NCBI RefSeq assembly: GCF_900143535.1
Contig: NZ_FRFA01000012.1
Span: 1-64,000, forward strand
Source: Tateyamaria sp. Alg231-49
GTDB taxonomy: Bacteria; Pseudomonadota; Alphaproteobacteria; Rhodobacterales; Rhodobacteraceae
Length of the DNA: 64,000 nt
Direction: 5' to 3'
Position numbers and translations under genes: made by a program. The notes beneath the pieces are model-generated. The model made no database searches. It saw nothing but the letters and a program-made list of their open reading frames with translations, and was not told the DNA's origin. Each line of letters begins with the position of its first letter. Within the stretch, counting starts at the first letter, position 1. This document shows, one piece after another, positions 51,129-59,793 of this stretch.

Positions 51129-52208
51129 ATGTCCATTACACCACAGGATCTGGGGTCCGGCGCTCTGGATAAGAGCATTCAACGCCTGCGCGCACGCAAA
51201 GATAAGTGGCAGAAATCAATACAAAATATTGCCCGCGGAAATGGGCGCGCATTAGAAAGCGATCAACGCAAGCTCAAGGCCGAGTTGCGGCAAAATGCGC
51301 TGGCCGAGGCCGAAGTAGACGAATCAGAGCGCTTTCTGATGCTCACGCCTGGGTTGGGCCAAGAAGCCAAAATCAATGAGCGAGACAACATCCTTTCGGG
51401 CGAGTTTTTGGAGATCGGCATTCTAACGGCGCGTGCTGTCTGTCACATTTCCCGGGGCATCGAAACAGGGACCGGGTTTCTGGTCGGGAATGGGATCGTT
51501 GTCACCAACTACCACGTCATCAAGGACAAAGCCGAGGCAAAGACCGCAATGTTCGAGTTTCTGTTTGACGACAACAGGATCGGCACACCGCGCAGTACCG
51601 AAGTGTATGTCGCCGACACTGACCATTTCTTTTGGGCGGATGAAGCCCTCGATATCTGTTTCCTTGGCCTGCAAGGTGTGACTGACATCAATATCTTTGG
51701 GTGGATCCCGTTCTTGCGGGAAGAAGGCAAGGCACTGATCGGCGATGCGACCAACATCATCCAGCACCCTGACGGAGAAGAGAAACGCATCGTGGTGCAC
51801 GAAAGCGTGTTCACCTTGGTCGACAACGGCACCGATGCCGATGCGTTCTGCTGGTACTCGGGCGATACCAACCCCGGCAGTTCCGGCTCACCCGTTCTCA
51901 ACAATCGCTGGGAAGTCTTGGCAGTGCATCACAAGGCTGTCCCTGACACGGACGTGAATGGCCACGTGCTGGACGTCAACGGCAAGAAGATCTCAAAAGA
52001 AAGGTTTGCCGAAAACAACGCTCGGGTGCACTGGCTGGCCAATGAAGGCATCCGCGTGTCCCGCATCGTCGGCGCGTTAGAAGCCAAGGTTTTCGACAAT
52101 CCGCAATATTCTACGGTGCGTGATGACCTGCTGGCCCTATGGGCAGACCCGATGTGCACACAACGGGCGCGCCGTGCGTCCTATGATGGCATGGGCAAGC
52201 AGCTTTAG
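51129..52208 (+). CDS. Trypsin-like serine protease with N-terminal helical domain
   Basis: 359 residues, no signal peptide. Residues 1-85 are charged and helical (KWQKSIQNIARGNGRALESD), a probable coiled coil. The chymotrypsin-fold protease has His129 in GIVVTNYHVIKD, Asp175 in ALDICFLGLQG and Ser252 in NPGSSGSPVLNNRW, with FCWYSG and EVLAVHHKAVPDTD around the specificity pocket. All three catalytic residues are there, so it should be active. The absence of an export signal means it works inside the cell, unlike most HtrA-type proteases. Intracellular trypsin-like proteases with a helical N-terminus are frequent as effectors in conflict-related gene pairs. The C-terminus is unassigned. Confidence 0.85.
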   Translation: MSITPQDLGSGALDKSIQRLRARKDKWQKSIQNIARGNGRALESDQRKLKAELRQNALAEAEVDESERFLMLTPGLGQEAKINERDNILSGEFLEIGILTARAVCHISRGIETGTGFLVGNGIVVTNYHVIKDKAEAKTAMFEFLFDDNRIGTPRSTEVYVADTDHFFWADEALDICFLGLQGVTDINIFGWIPFLREEGKALIGDATNIIQHPDGEEKRIVVHESVFTLVDNGTDADAFCWYSGDTNPGSSGSPVLNNRWEVLAVHHKAVPDTDVNGHVLDVNGKKISKERFAENNARVHWLANEGIRVSRIVGALEAKVFDNPQYSTVRDDLLALWADPMCTQRARRASYDGMGKQL

Positions 52209-52624
52209 GGGCGCGTTTGCAACTCTGCGATCAGCGCGCGGTAAAACAGAACCGACAGGATCACCGCAAACAGGGCATCAAAGGCTGCAAACCGCCAAAA
52301 CGCAGCCCCAAGGCATACATAGATAAGGACCATCAGGAACCGCCCAAACATAGCGATGGCCACCTGAAAGCGTTGGGTGATCGGGTCAAGATAGGCAAAC
52401 AATTGCAGCGCCGAGGCGACAATCACCATGCCACCCCAGATCGGCAAGAATGGCAGTGCTTCCGAAGGATCAAGGCCGACAAGCCGCGCCCCGAAGCGCG
52501 GCGCAAGGATACAAGCCAACGCGATCAGGCTTTGCAGGATCAGATTGATTGCAAACACACGACGGAACCGGGTCAGTGCGCTGCGCGCCTGCGCCTCAGT
52601 CCATCCAATTTCCAGCGAAGACAT
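52205..52624 (-). CDS. Small membrane protein of the haem peroxidase operon
   Basis: 139 residues with four hydrophobic segments: FAINLILQSLIALACILAPRF, IWGGMVIVASALQLFAYL, AIAMFGRFLMVLIYVCLGAA and AVILSVLFYRALIAELQ. No characterised family comes to mind. It ends the operon of haem peroxidase, P450-like, OYE and dihaem cytochrome genes, with a 12-base gap. The last codons overlap the end of the convergent protease gene. A quinone or electron-transport role would fit the context but nothing in the sequence shows it. Confidence 0.7.
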   Translation of the reverse strand: MSSLEIGWTEAQARSALTRFRRVFAINLILQSLIALACILAPRFGARLVGLDPSEALPFLPIWGGMVIVASALQLFAYLDPITQRFQVAIAMFGRFLMVLIYVCLGAAFWRFAAFDALFAVILSVLFYRALIAELQTRP

Positions 52625-52636
52625 AAAAATACTCCT

Positions 52637-54136
52637 TTAGAACGTCAGCAAATAGGCGATCAAATCAGACTTGCCCGGTGCATCCAGATCAGTGCCCCAC
52701 ACATGCCCCATGTTTGAATTTCCGCGTGTCGCAGTATCGAAACAGGCGGCCTCAGTCGTGCAGGGAGGCGAAATAAAACCACCCAGCGGATCAATCACGT
52801 CACCACCCCGCACGAACGTCTTGGGCCGCTCAGGCGACGGCGTCAGCAGGTCCGCCAGCGTCGGAACCGATCCGTTGTGCAAATACGGGCCACGCAGCCA
52901 CAGACCATCCAGCGGCGCGTTGGCATAGCCGTCCGTTTTCTGGAACTGGCGGAACGCATGGGGCGTGTCCTTGAACAATTCAGACACTTGCTGGTCGCGA
53001 AAGGCCTGCGTGTAGCTGTGCAATCTGTTCGGGTCGGTGCCGACCTCGTCCAGCGGGGTTATGTCGCCCAAAAGGTCGCCTTCGAACACGTATCCATCCG
53101 GGCTTTGCCAGCCGTGGCAGCTTGCGCAATCGCGCATGTAGATGTCGAACCCACGGGCCACTGCGTCTGCGTTCGGCTGGTGCGGGCTGGTGGGTGGTTC
53201 CAGGTCCAGCAGCCATTCCGCAACCCGTTCGATTGACCCGTGGTCCACCGTTTCAGGCGTGACCCCGGCCCCAAGGGCAGCGGACAGGTTTCGTTCCGCC
53301 AGCGACGGGTTGTTGCCATCCCAGTGCAGCTGCATATCCGCACGCGGTCCTTGCAGAAAGATGGACGGGAAATCGGATGCGCCCACGACCTCTTGTTCGC
53401 TCAAGGTGTCGGTCGGCCAATCAAACTCAAGCACCTTGTAGGGGTTGAACGTATCGACCCGGCCATGTGCCCAGTCCGGTTGCCGATCAAGCAGCGGCTG
53501 CAATCGGCTGGCCCGCGCAATCATCCCCTCGCGCAGGCGGGGAAAGACGGCCACGTTCCACAAGATGCTTTCAATCGGACCCAGCCCGACTCCAGCCTCC
53601 GTCATCGCAGTGCGCAACGAGTCTGGCGCCATCCGTGGATCAGACGCGGCCCCCAGAACAACCGTGGTGAACCCGTGCAGGTCCAGCTGATGCGCAGGCA
53701 TCCCCGTCACGATCTGCGGCGCATCTTCTTCACTCTCACGATAGGTGCCCGCATGGCAAACGGCGCAATTGAACCAAACCAGATCAACACCGCTCACCCG
53801 GCGTTTCGAGATGCCAATCGGCAAATCCCCCGTGCCGTCGTACAGAAACCCAAAACTGCTGTAGTCGCCCGCCGGGAAGTCTTCGGGGAAGAGCACAGGC
53901 AGGGCCTGCCACACTTTGTATGGAATGCCAGAAGCCACCTCCGCCCCGATCGAGCCGAAACGGAAGTGCTGGTCATCGTCGCTGTAATACGGAGTGCCCG
54001 ACTGCAACACGCGGATGATCAGACCAAGCGCGATGAACACAACAACCAACACAGCGGCGAGGAGGAGCCACAAGACCGGGCGCCAACGGCGGCGGCGTTG
54101 TGCAAGGGCGGCTTCGACAGCAGACACGGCAGTCAT
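52637..54136 (-). CDS. Membrane-anchored dihaem cytochrome c
   Basis: 499 residues. A basic N-terminus (RRRRWRP) and one membrane helix (WLLLAAVLVVVFIALGLIIR) anchor it; the bulk is periplasmic. Two haem-binding motifs are seen: CAVCH at 124-128 in VDLVWFNCAVCHAGTYRE, and CASCH at 337-341 in IYMRDCASCHGWQ. The second domain is the cytochrome c peroxidase/MauG-like type, which continues PLDGLWLRGPYLHNGSVPTL, a motif shared with RoxA-type rubber oxygenases and dihaem oxidases. It starts one base after the OYE stop. It may be the electron donor or acceptor of the oxygenase in the same operon, or an oxygenase itself. Confidence 0.85.
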   Translation of the reverse strand: MTAVSAVEAALAQRRRRWRPVLWLLLAAVLVVVFIALGLIIRVLQSGTPYYSDDDQHFRFGSIGAEVASGIPYKVWQALPVLFPEDFPAGDYSSFGFLYDGTGDLPIGISKRRVSGVDLVWFNCAVCHAGTYRESEEDAPQIVTGMPAHQLDLHGFTTVVLGAASDPRMAPDSLRTAMTEAGVGLGPIESILWNVAVFPRLREGMIARASRLQPLLDRQPDWAHGRVDTFNPYKVLEFDWPTDTLSEQEVVGASDFPSIFLQGPRADMQLHWDGNNPSLAERNLSAALGAGVTPETVDHGSIERVAEWLLDLEPPTSPHQPNADAVARGFDIYMRDCASCHGWQSPDGYVFEGDLLGDITPLDEVGTDPNRLHSYTQAFRDQQVSELFKDTPHAFRQFQKTDGYANAPLDGLWLRGPYLHNGSVPTLADLLTPSPERPKTFVRGGDVIDPLGGFISPPCTTEAACFDTATRGNSNMGHVWGTDLDAPGKSDLIAYLLTF

Positions 54137-54137
54137 G

Positions 54138-55466
54138 TCATGAGGCCTCCGGTATTTGCAGTTCAGCCTTGGTGTCATAGACCTCCATCAGCTGATCGAT
54201 CATCGCATCGCGCGATGGGAAGCGTTCAAGTTCGTGACAACCCATTGGTAGCTTGGGCGCACCCACAAGGCATTTGTTGCAATGGGTGCACGGCGCAGGC
54301 GGCAGATCATGGCCCGCAGCCCAAATCTGCGGCAAATCCGGGTTGGCAACCAGCGCGCGGGCCATCGACACCCCGTCGATGTGCCCCAAAGCATTGCGCA
54401 CGGACGATGCGGTTTGCCACCCGCCCGTAGACAACACCGGGATGGTCACAGCATCTTTGATCAACCGCGCCTCTTCGTATCCGACACCTTCTACAGGTCG
54501 GCCCTTCTTCATGCGGAACCACAGCCAGCGAAAGATCGGGCGCAGCATCGGATAGCGAAACAGCAGGAAGTTCCGAAACCCACTGACTCCAGAAGAGATC
54601 ATGGCATCATATGTCACCGCCAAAACATCCAGCGGCAAATCACCCGGCGGGTTCAACGGGTGTGGAAACAGTGACCCGGTTGAAACGTGGAGCGCATCCG
54701 CCCCCAACGCCTCGCACCATTGCGCCACCTCAATCGTATCTGCGACGGTGTTTCCTTTGCCCTCCCACGGCAGGACATTGTTGTGATCGGTTGCCGACAG
54801 TTTGACCTGCAAATGAAAGTCGCGCCCGACCTTGTCCCGGATCGCCTCGATCACCTCCAGCAAAAAGCGGGCGCGGTTGCGCAGCGACCCGCCATAGCAA
54901 TCAGTGCGATCATTGATGGCGGAACTCAGAAACTGGGTGAACAGATACCCGTTCGCAGCGTGCAATTCTATGCCATCAAGCCCCGCCTCGCGCGCACGCC
55001 ATGCCCCTTGGGCAAAATCGCGCACCATCTGCCGCACTTCGCCGGTCGACATCGCCTGACACAGAAAACCATGCAGCGATTCCATGTTCGACGTCGGCGC
55101 GGGGCTGGGGCGGTGCATGTTGTGCACCCCCGGAATATCCATCTGGCGACCCGAATGGCTAAGCTGAAGGATGTATTTGGCACCATGCGCCCGCACGGCC
55201 TCCCCCAGCTTTTGCCACAACGGGATAAACTCATCGCGGTGGATCGTTGCGTAGCCTGCGATGATCCGCCCATCCATACGCACCGGCACATAGGACGAGA
55301 TGACGGCCCCTGCACCTCCGGCGGCAAAACGGCATTCCCAGTTGATCCGGGTCTGAGTGAGCGAGCCGTCTTCGTTGTCAAACCGGCCCGAGATGTTCGA
55401 GCGGAAAATGCGGTTCTTGACCGTGAGGTTGCGGAATTCCAGTGGTTCAAAGATCGGATCGCTCAT
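54138..55466 (-). CDS. Old-yellow-enzyme family NADH:flavin oxidoreductase
   Basis: 442 residues. The FMN barrel begins IFEPLEFRNLTVKNRIFRSN and continues ILQLSHSGRQMDIPGVHNMH and GLDGIELHAANGYLFTQFLS (the His/Asn pair that binds the substrate carbonyl), SLRNRARFLLEVIEAIRD, then STGGWQTASSVRNALGHIDG with GVSMARALVANPDL. A C-terminal CTHCNKCLVG plus Cys in MGCHEL could bind an iron-sulfur cluster, as in multidomain OYEs, but the remainder of such proteins is absent. It reduces activated C=C bonds. In plants the OYE homologue OPR3 reduces the oxylipin 12-oxo-phytodienoate; the gene is here between a P450-like gene and a cytochrome gene in one operon. Confidence 0.9.
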   Translation of the reverse strand: MSDPIFEPLEFRNLTVKNRIFRSNISGRFDNEDGSLTQTRINWECRFAAGGAGAVISSYVPVRMDGRIIAGYATIHRDEFIPLWQKLGEAVRAHGAKYILQLSHSGRQMDIPGVHNMHRPSPAPTSNMESLHGFLCQAMSTGEVRQMVRDFAQGAWRAREAGLDGIELHAANGYLFTQFLSSAINDRTDCYGGSLRNRARFLLEVIEAIRDKVGRDFHLQVKLSATDHNNVLPWEGKGNTVADTIEVAQWCEALGADALHVSTGSLFPHPLNPPGDLPLDVLAVTYDAMISSGVSGFRNFLLFRYPMLRPIFRWLWFRMKKGRPVEGVGYEEARLIKDAVTIPVLSTGGWQTASSVRNALGHIDGVSMARALVANPDLPQIWAAGHDLPPAPCTHCNKCLVGAPKLPMGCHELERFPSRDAMIDQLMEVYDTKAELQIPEAS

Positions 55467-56308
55467 GGCGCGCCCCCCGCCTCGATCCAGATCCGGCGCA
55501 AAAGGTCAGGCACCAGCGCATGAGCCGGGCATCCACTCCAGGCATCCCGCAGGAACGCGTCGCGCGGATCAAGCGTGCGCCGGGTGACGTCGCTGGTTTG
55601 CAGGATCACCAAGGTGCCGCTGTCCACGCCGCCTGCACGTGTCTCGGCCGGGCACTTGCCTTGCCGAACCACCTGCGCAGGTGCGGTCATTGCACGTGCT
55701 AGGGCCACTTTGGCCTCAGTCTCTGGCGGCAAGGACCGCAGGATGTTCAGAGACGCGGCAAAATTTTGCGAGGCAATCCCCAACGTATGCACTGCGTTAA
55801 GATCACCATCGCACACCTTGAAAAGGATAGAACGGGCACCTCGCGACCCCCCCACAATCCAGTCCAGCGCCTGCCGCAAAAGCCCGCCATTCAAAACGCG
55901 TCCAATGTCCTCAGCCGCTTTGACGGTTTGAGTGCTAGGCTCAAAAGCATCAAGAACCACACAGCCAAGGACCGCTTGCGTGACGCGCATCGCGTCGCCC
56001 GATCCCCCGCGCACAAAAGCGGCGGCCTCACTGACGGCGGCGGCACACCTGTCGCCCAGATCAGGGGCCGCGATCCGTTCGGCCAAAGCCGCGCGCATAT
56101 CCAGCCTCAGTCGGTCATCCGGTGCGCGCCCACTGGGCAGCACGCGCCCCTCTGCGCGAAAAAGATCGGCAGCCATCCGCGCGATGAACCGGTTCACCAG
56201 AGGCCCGCGGCCGGGCGCAACCCGCCCAAGCCTTGTGTCCGCCGCGACAGATCGAACAACGCCCGGATCACGCACGCGCTGTACGTCGATCAGGCCGGGG
56301 ATCTTCAT
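55463..56308 (-). CDS. Short cytochrome P450-like protein of the haem peroxidase operon
   Basis: 281 residues, clearly shorter than the 400-500 of a P450. The last third resembles one: VVRQGKCPAETRAGGVDSGT and LVILQTSDVTRRTLDPRDAF correspond to the stretch before the haem-binding loop, and SGCPAHALVPDLLRRIW may correspond to the FG-H-C-G-LA motif with Cys260 as thiolate ligand. The upstream ExxR motif and I-helix are not clearly recognisable, so this may be a divergent haem-thiolate protein or one that has lost the haem. It overlaps both neighbours by four bases. Fungal psi-factor-producing oxygenases fuse a haem dioxygenase with a P450; here the parts are separate. The P450 call is tentative. 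Confidence 0.5.
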   Translation of the reverse strand: MKIPGLIDVQRVRDPGVVRSVAADTRLGRVAPGRGPLVNRFIARMAADLFRAEGRVLPSGRAPDDRLRLDMRAALAERIAAPDLGDRCAAAVSEAAAFVRGGSGDAMRVTQAVLGCVVLDAFEPSTQTVKAAEDIGRVLNGGLLRQALDWIVGGSRGARSILFKVCDGDLNAVHTLGIASQNFAASLNILRSLPPETEAKVALARAMTAPAQVVRQGKCPAETRAGGVDSGTLVILQTSDVTRRTLDPRDAFLRDAWSGCPAHALVPDLLRRIWIEAGGAP

Positions 56309-58092
56309 GACGCGCGCGTCCAGGGAAAGAACATATTGCGCGCATTGCCAAAGGCCGGGGCAAGGTCCGGGCAATGCCGTTTCACAACCGTCTCCATGGT
56401 GTTTTCGTGCACCCACCGGAAACCGGCCTCAGTGTAAATCTCAGGCCGGAAATCATCGGTAAAGAAACGATCCGATTTCAAACGACGGGACGCCATCAGG
56501 ATAAAGATGCGAAACGCGGTATCAGAAAAGCCAAAGCGCGGCGGCTGTCCGCGCTCGGACTGGCTTTCTGCCAATGTGCCGATCAACAGATCAACCTTGT
56601 CCACCGTGCCATAGACCTCCTGCAGGTCGGCCTGCCATGCTTCGTTGGACGTGATCTCGGCAAAGGTGGTGGGCACCTTCATGCCAAGCTGTCTGCGGAA
56701 TTCGCAAAAACGGGGGACACCGCGTTCGCGGTCGCGCAAAATATCGACAGCCGCCAGATCAATGCGGCGCCCATTTTCACGCGTCATATCGCGTAATGCA
56801 TCTGGATAGTTGTGCAGGACCAATGCGCCGGGGTTCTCAGTGCACAAGCTGTAGCAGACATCGTCAAAGCTCAGTTTCTCGTACAGTCCGCGGGACGCGC
56901 CAAAGCTGACCTGCTTGAGGTCAGCGTCCAGAACATGGGCGTCGTTCGCACTGCGCCGGAAATTGTAGGCATCTGGCATCAGCGAATGCAGACGATAGAC
57001 AGCAGCAAACTCTTCGGTCATCGCATAGGGCGCACCATGATGGTCCACAGGTGATCCCGGTATGCCATTGATCACCTCACTGTCAGACGCGCGCCCGAAC
57101 GCATTTGTGACCCGCTCCCCCATCAGGCCCCAGTAATTGCCACGCATCGCCATGCGGCCCACGGGGCTGTCCATCAGTGCCGGTGTCCACTCGACGGTGT
57201 GGATCTTGGCAAGCAGCGCCGAAACCACCAGCCGCGCTTTGCCAAACAGCCATTCACCAGATGCATTGGGATAATCCACCTTCAACCGCGCAACGACGGC
57301 ATTATGTTCGCGTGCGAACAAAGTGTGCAGAACGGACAGACCGATCCACCAATTCCCGTTCACGCCAGTCAGTTCTAGGTTTTTGGTGGCTGATTGGCTG
57401 TCCACGGGCAGCAGACCCTTGTCATCCAGCGCCAATGTACCATCCGGTAAAACGGACGTGCCCGACCCTGTCCGAACCCGATCTAGGCGCGCCTGACTGG
57501 ACCCATAAATCTGGCTGGCGTCCCACCAATGCGTCTCGACATTGACAAAGGCTTGCGGGCGTCCGTCTTCGGCATCGGGTCGGGTGGTGGCCAGCACCTC
57601 CATCTTGTCGCCCCAGTCGTCGCCTTCGGGCAATGGGATTTCCATTGGGCGGGTCTTGTCGTTCTTGCCGTGGGACAACCAGTCATGGACCATGAACTGA
57701 ATCCAAGCGGCGGCCAGCACATTCAGATGCGGCACCGGCACAAATTCGCGGCGCTTCATCAGCTTGTTGGAGACCAGTCGCGGCGACGGTGTCATCAGTT
57801 CTTCGCCGGTTTCGCCAAAGGTCGCGTCCATCGCAACATTGCGCCCAAAGCGCGCCCCAGCCATGCCCATCCACGGCTTGCCCATGTCGTTGTAACTGCC
57901 ATCGGCGGTGCGAAAGTTCACCGGATCGTCTGCGGCCGGTGGGGTGGGTGGTGACACCTCTGTGTCGATCAGATTGTCACGCCGCATGTTCTCGCGGTGC
58001 CCCAAAATAATGGCCAGAGCGGGCACAAAGTTCCAACGAAACCAGACGCGGCGGTCTTCAGTTTTACGGGCAAGCATTCCCAAAATGGACAT
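56305..58092 (-). CDS. Cyclooxygenase/alpha-dioxygenase-type haem peroxidase
   Basis: 595 residues of the animal haem peroxidase superfamily. The distal side is Gln132 and His136 in AWIQFMVHDWLSHG, matching Gln203/His207 of prostaglandin synthase with the same spacing. The proximal haem ligand is His369 in EFAAVYRLHSLMPDAYNF, and Tyr366, three residues before it, stands where the catalytic Tyr385 stands in cyclooxygenase and alpha-dioxygenase. THWWDASQIYGSSQ, LHTLFAREHNAVV and GNYWGLMGERV are further family motifs. Tyr conservation points to fatty-acid oxygenation rather than plain peroxidase activity. The start at 58092 has GAGGCTG upstream. No signal peptide; an amphipathic N-terminal segment may bind the membrane. 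First gene of the operon. Confidence 0.9.
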   Translation of the reverse strand: MSILGMLARKTEDRRVWFRWNFVPALAIILGHRENMRRDNLIDTEVSPPTPPAADDPVNFRTADGSYNDMGKPWMGMAGARFGRNVAMDATFGETGEELMTPSPRLVSNKLMKRREFVPVPHLNVLAAAWIQFMVHDWLSHGKNDKTRPMEIPLPEGDDWGDKMEVLATTRPDAEDGRPQAFVNVETHWWDASQIYGSSQARLDRVRTGSGTSVLPDGTLALDDKGLLPVDSQSATKNLELTGVNGNWWIGLSVLHTLFAREHNAVVARLKVDYPNASGEWLFGKARLVVSALLAKIHTVEWTPALMDSPVGRMAMRGNYWGLMGERVTNAFGRASDSEVINGIPGSPVDHHGAPYAMTEEFAAVYRLHSLMPDAYNFRRSANDAHVLDADLKQVSFGASRGLYEKLSFDDVCYSLCTENPGALVLHNYPDALRDMTRENGRRIDLAAVDILRDRERGVPRFCEFRRQLGMKVPTTFAEITSNEAWQADLQEVYGTVDKVDLLIGTLAESQSERGQPPRFGFSDTAFRIFILMASRRLKSDRFFTDDFRPEIYTEAGFRWVHENTMETVVKRHCPDLAPAFGNARNMFFPWTRAS

Positions 58093-58113
58093 CAGCAGCC
58101 TCAAAAAATAAAT

Positions 58114-58134
58114 CTATCAATAGTTGAATGATAG
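58114..58134. promoter_or_regulatory. Inverted repeat upstream of the haem peroxidase gene
   Basis: CTATCA (58114-58119) and TGATAG (58129-58134) form a six-base inverted repeat with a nine-base spacer in an AT-rich region 22 bases before the start codon. It is in the right place for an operator of the five-gene operon. No regulator gene is adjacent. Confidence 0.4.
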
Positions 58135-58291
58135 CAAATTTCCCTGCTCGTATAAAGTGTAGTTCCAAAAATTGGGGACTCTCACACTGAACGCTATGGC
58201 TCAGCCACCGGAAAAGGCTCACTCATCCGAGCCAATCGGGAAATCTATTTCCGGAGCACCGAGATCGCCAAAGCCTGCCAAAACCCAAGCC

Positions 58292-59224
58292 CTATTCAGC
58301 ATCCTCGGCCACGACGATCACTTCCACACGTCGGTTGGCTTCGCGCCCGGCAGACGTCAGGTTTGAAGCGACAGGCGCAAGGTAACCCATTCCGTTCGCT
58401 TCAATCCGGTCGGGCGCGACGCCATAGCGATCAATTAGTGCTTGTCGCACTGACTGTGCCCGTGCGCGCGAAACAGCTATGTTGGCCTCAAGTCCGCCAA
58501 CTGTATCTGTGTGCCCCACCACCGCGATGCGCAGCCCAGCGCGCTCTTGCATCAGTGCGGCGACTTGCGCCAGTTCCGGCACATCCTTGCCATTCAGCGT
58601 AGTCTTGCCCACTTCAAACTCAAGGCTGCGCAGAACAGCGCGCCCGTGCTCCAGCAATCGCGATGCAACCGTGCCGTTGTCCGCGATCACGGCAACCGGC
58701 GGGGCAACCGGACGCTGCGTCGCGATGCTTGCGGGCTCCCCAACCTGAACAATTTGCAGATACCCCGCCCCGGCCGCCGCACTGGCCAATAGCGTCACAG
58801 CGGCCTGACCGTCGGCCGACACCGCGCTTAGGAAATGGTAGTCCCGGATGTTGACGTACATGTTGGGTGCGGGCAGCACATCCAGCGCAAAACGGAAATC
58901 AAACCCGCCACACACGGCCTGACCACAATCCAACAGTACCACATACTCCGCCTTCTGTAGCTGCGCACGCAGGGGAGCAAGAATTTGCAGCGGGGTCAGC
59001 CCCAAAGAGGGTATGCGAAAAGCACGGGTACTGACGGGCCCTTCGAACATGCGGGTTGGCAGCGTGCCATCAGCGATTGGCCCCTCTGGCACGACTTCCT
59101 GCGCCAGCGACCGGTCGCGCGAGGCGGTTTCGCTAGCCCCTGTTGGCAATGTCAGATCCAGCGCGGCCACAGGCCACGCGACCAAACACAAAAGTGCAGT
59201 AAGACAAAGCCGCGCCCGCCCCAT
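58292..59224 (-). CDS. OmpA-family outer-membrane/periplasmic protein
   Basis: 310 residues with a signal peptide (ARLCLTALLCLVAWPVAALD). The central part (about 60-170) is unassigned, with a CGQAVCGGFDFRF pair of cysteines. The C-terminal ~110 residues are the OmpA peptidoglycan-binding domain: RAVLRSLEFEVGKTTLNG, VVGHTDTVGGLEANIAVSRA (the NxxLSxxRA-type motif with the Asp for meso-diaminopimelate) and GVAPDRIEANGMGYLAPVAS ending REANRRVEVIV. It links the outer membrane to peptidoglycan. It starts only two bases after the following gene on the same strand and is probably its operon partner. Confidence 0.92.
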   Translation of the reverse strand: MGRARLCLTALLCLVAWPVAALDLTLPTGASETASRDRSLAQEVVPEGPIADGTLPTRMFEGPVSTRAFRIPSLGLTPLQILAPLRAQLQKAEYVVLLDCGQAVCGGFDFRFALDVLPAPNMYVNIRDYHFLSAVSADGQAAVTLLASAAAGAGYLQIVQVGEPASIATQRPVAPPVAVIADNGTVASRLLEHGRAVLRSLEFEVGKTTLNGKDVPELAQVAALMQERAGLRIAVVGHTDTVGGLEANIAVSRARAQSVRQALIDRYGVAPDRIEANGMGYLAPVASNLTSAGREANRRVEVIVVAEDAE

Positions 59225-59226
59225 TC

Positions 59227-59793
59227 CTAGCGCGCCTGCGCGTGGTATTCTGGGTTCGGTTCCATCGCAGTGGCGCTCGCCACTCGGTTGGACATGTTGA
59301 AGAACGCAGCCACGTTGATAACGTCCCAGATGTCGCGGTCACTCAGCCCGTGACTGCGCAAAGCCTCCCGGTCGCTCTCTTCGATCTGAGCTGAGGCCAG
59401 CGTGACCTTTTCAGCAAACAGCAGCATAGCGCGTTGGCGCGGTGTCACCTCGGCCACGCGCCAATTCATGACAAGGGCTTCGCCCAACGCAGGATCACCA
59501 GACAACTGCCGCACCGCCGCTCCATGGGCGGTCAGGCAGTAATGGCAGCGGTTGGTCGCGCTGACCACAACGGCAATCATTTCGCGCTCCAGCTTGCTCA
59601 GAGCGCTCTCGCCCAGCATCAGGTCATTATAAAGCGCGGTAAAGGTGTTGAGCTTGTCGATGTCAAAGGCGTGCGCCTTAAGCACATTAGGGATCATCCC
59701 CAGCTTGTCCTGACAAATGTCAAAGTACTTTTGTGTTTGTGCGGGCAACGGGTCCACCATGGGCAGATCAAGTGCGGTAGGTGTGTCGGTCAT
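59227..59793 (-). CDS. Peroxidase-related CMD-domain protein (YciW/AhpD-like)
   Basis: 188 residues. The CMD helical fold has the redox motif CHYC in VVVSATNRCHYCLTAHGAAV, with the following His, as in AhpD-type enzymes. The C-terminal half (SDRDIWDVINVAAFFNMSNR) is the second repeat of the alkylhydroperoxidase-like fold typical of the uncharacterised peroxidase-related family. It starts at 59793 (MTDTPTALD) and overlaps the GNAT gene by four bases. Function is likely thiol-dependent peroxide reduction; the specific substrate is unknown. Confidence 0.9.
   Translation of the reverse strand: MTDTPTALDLPMVDPLPAQTQKYFDICQDKLGMIPNVLKAHAFDIDKLNTFTALYNDLMLGESALSKLEREMIAVVVSATNRCHYCLTAHGAAVRQLSGDPALGEALVMNWRVAEVTPRQRAMLLFAEKVTLASAQIEESDREALRSHGLSDRDIWDVINVAAFFNMSNRVASATAMEPNPEYHAQAR

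Noticed and set aside
51129-52208. Trypsin-like protease as a periplasmic HtrA/DegP
   Set aside because: It lacks a signal peptide and PDZ domains, and has a charged helical N-terminus instead.
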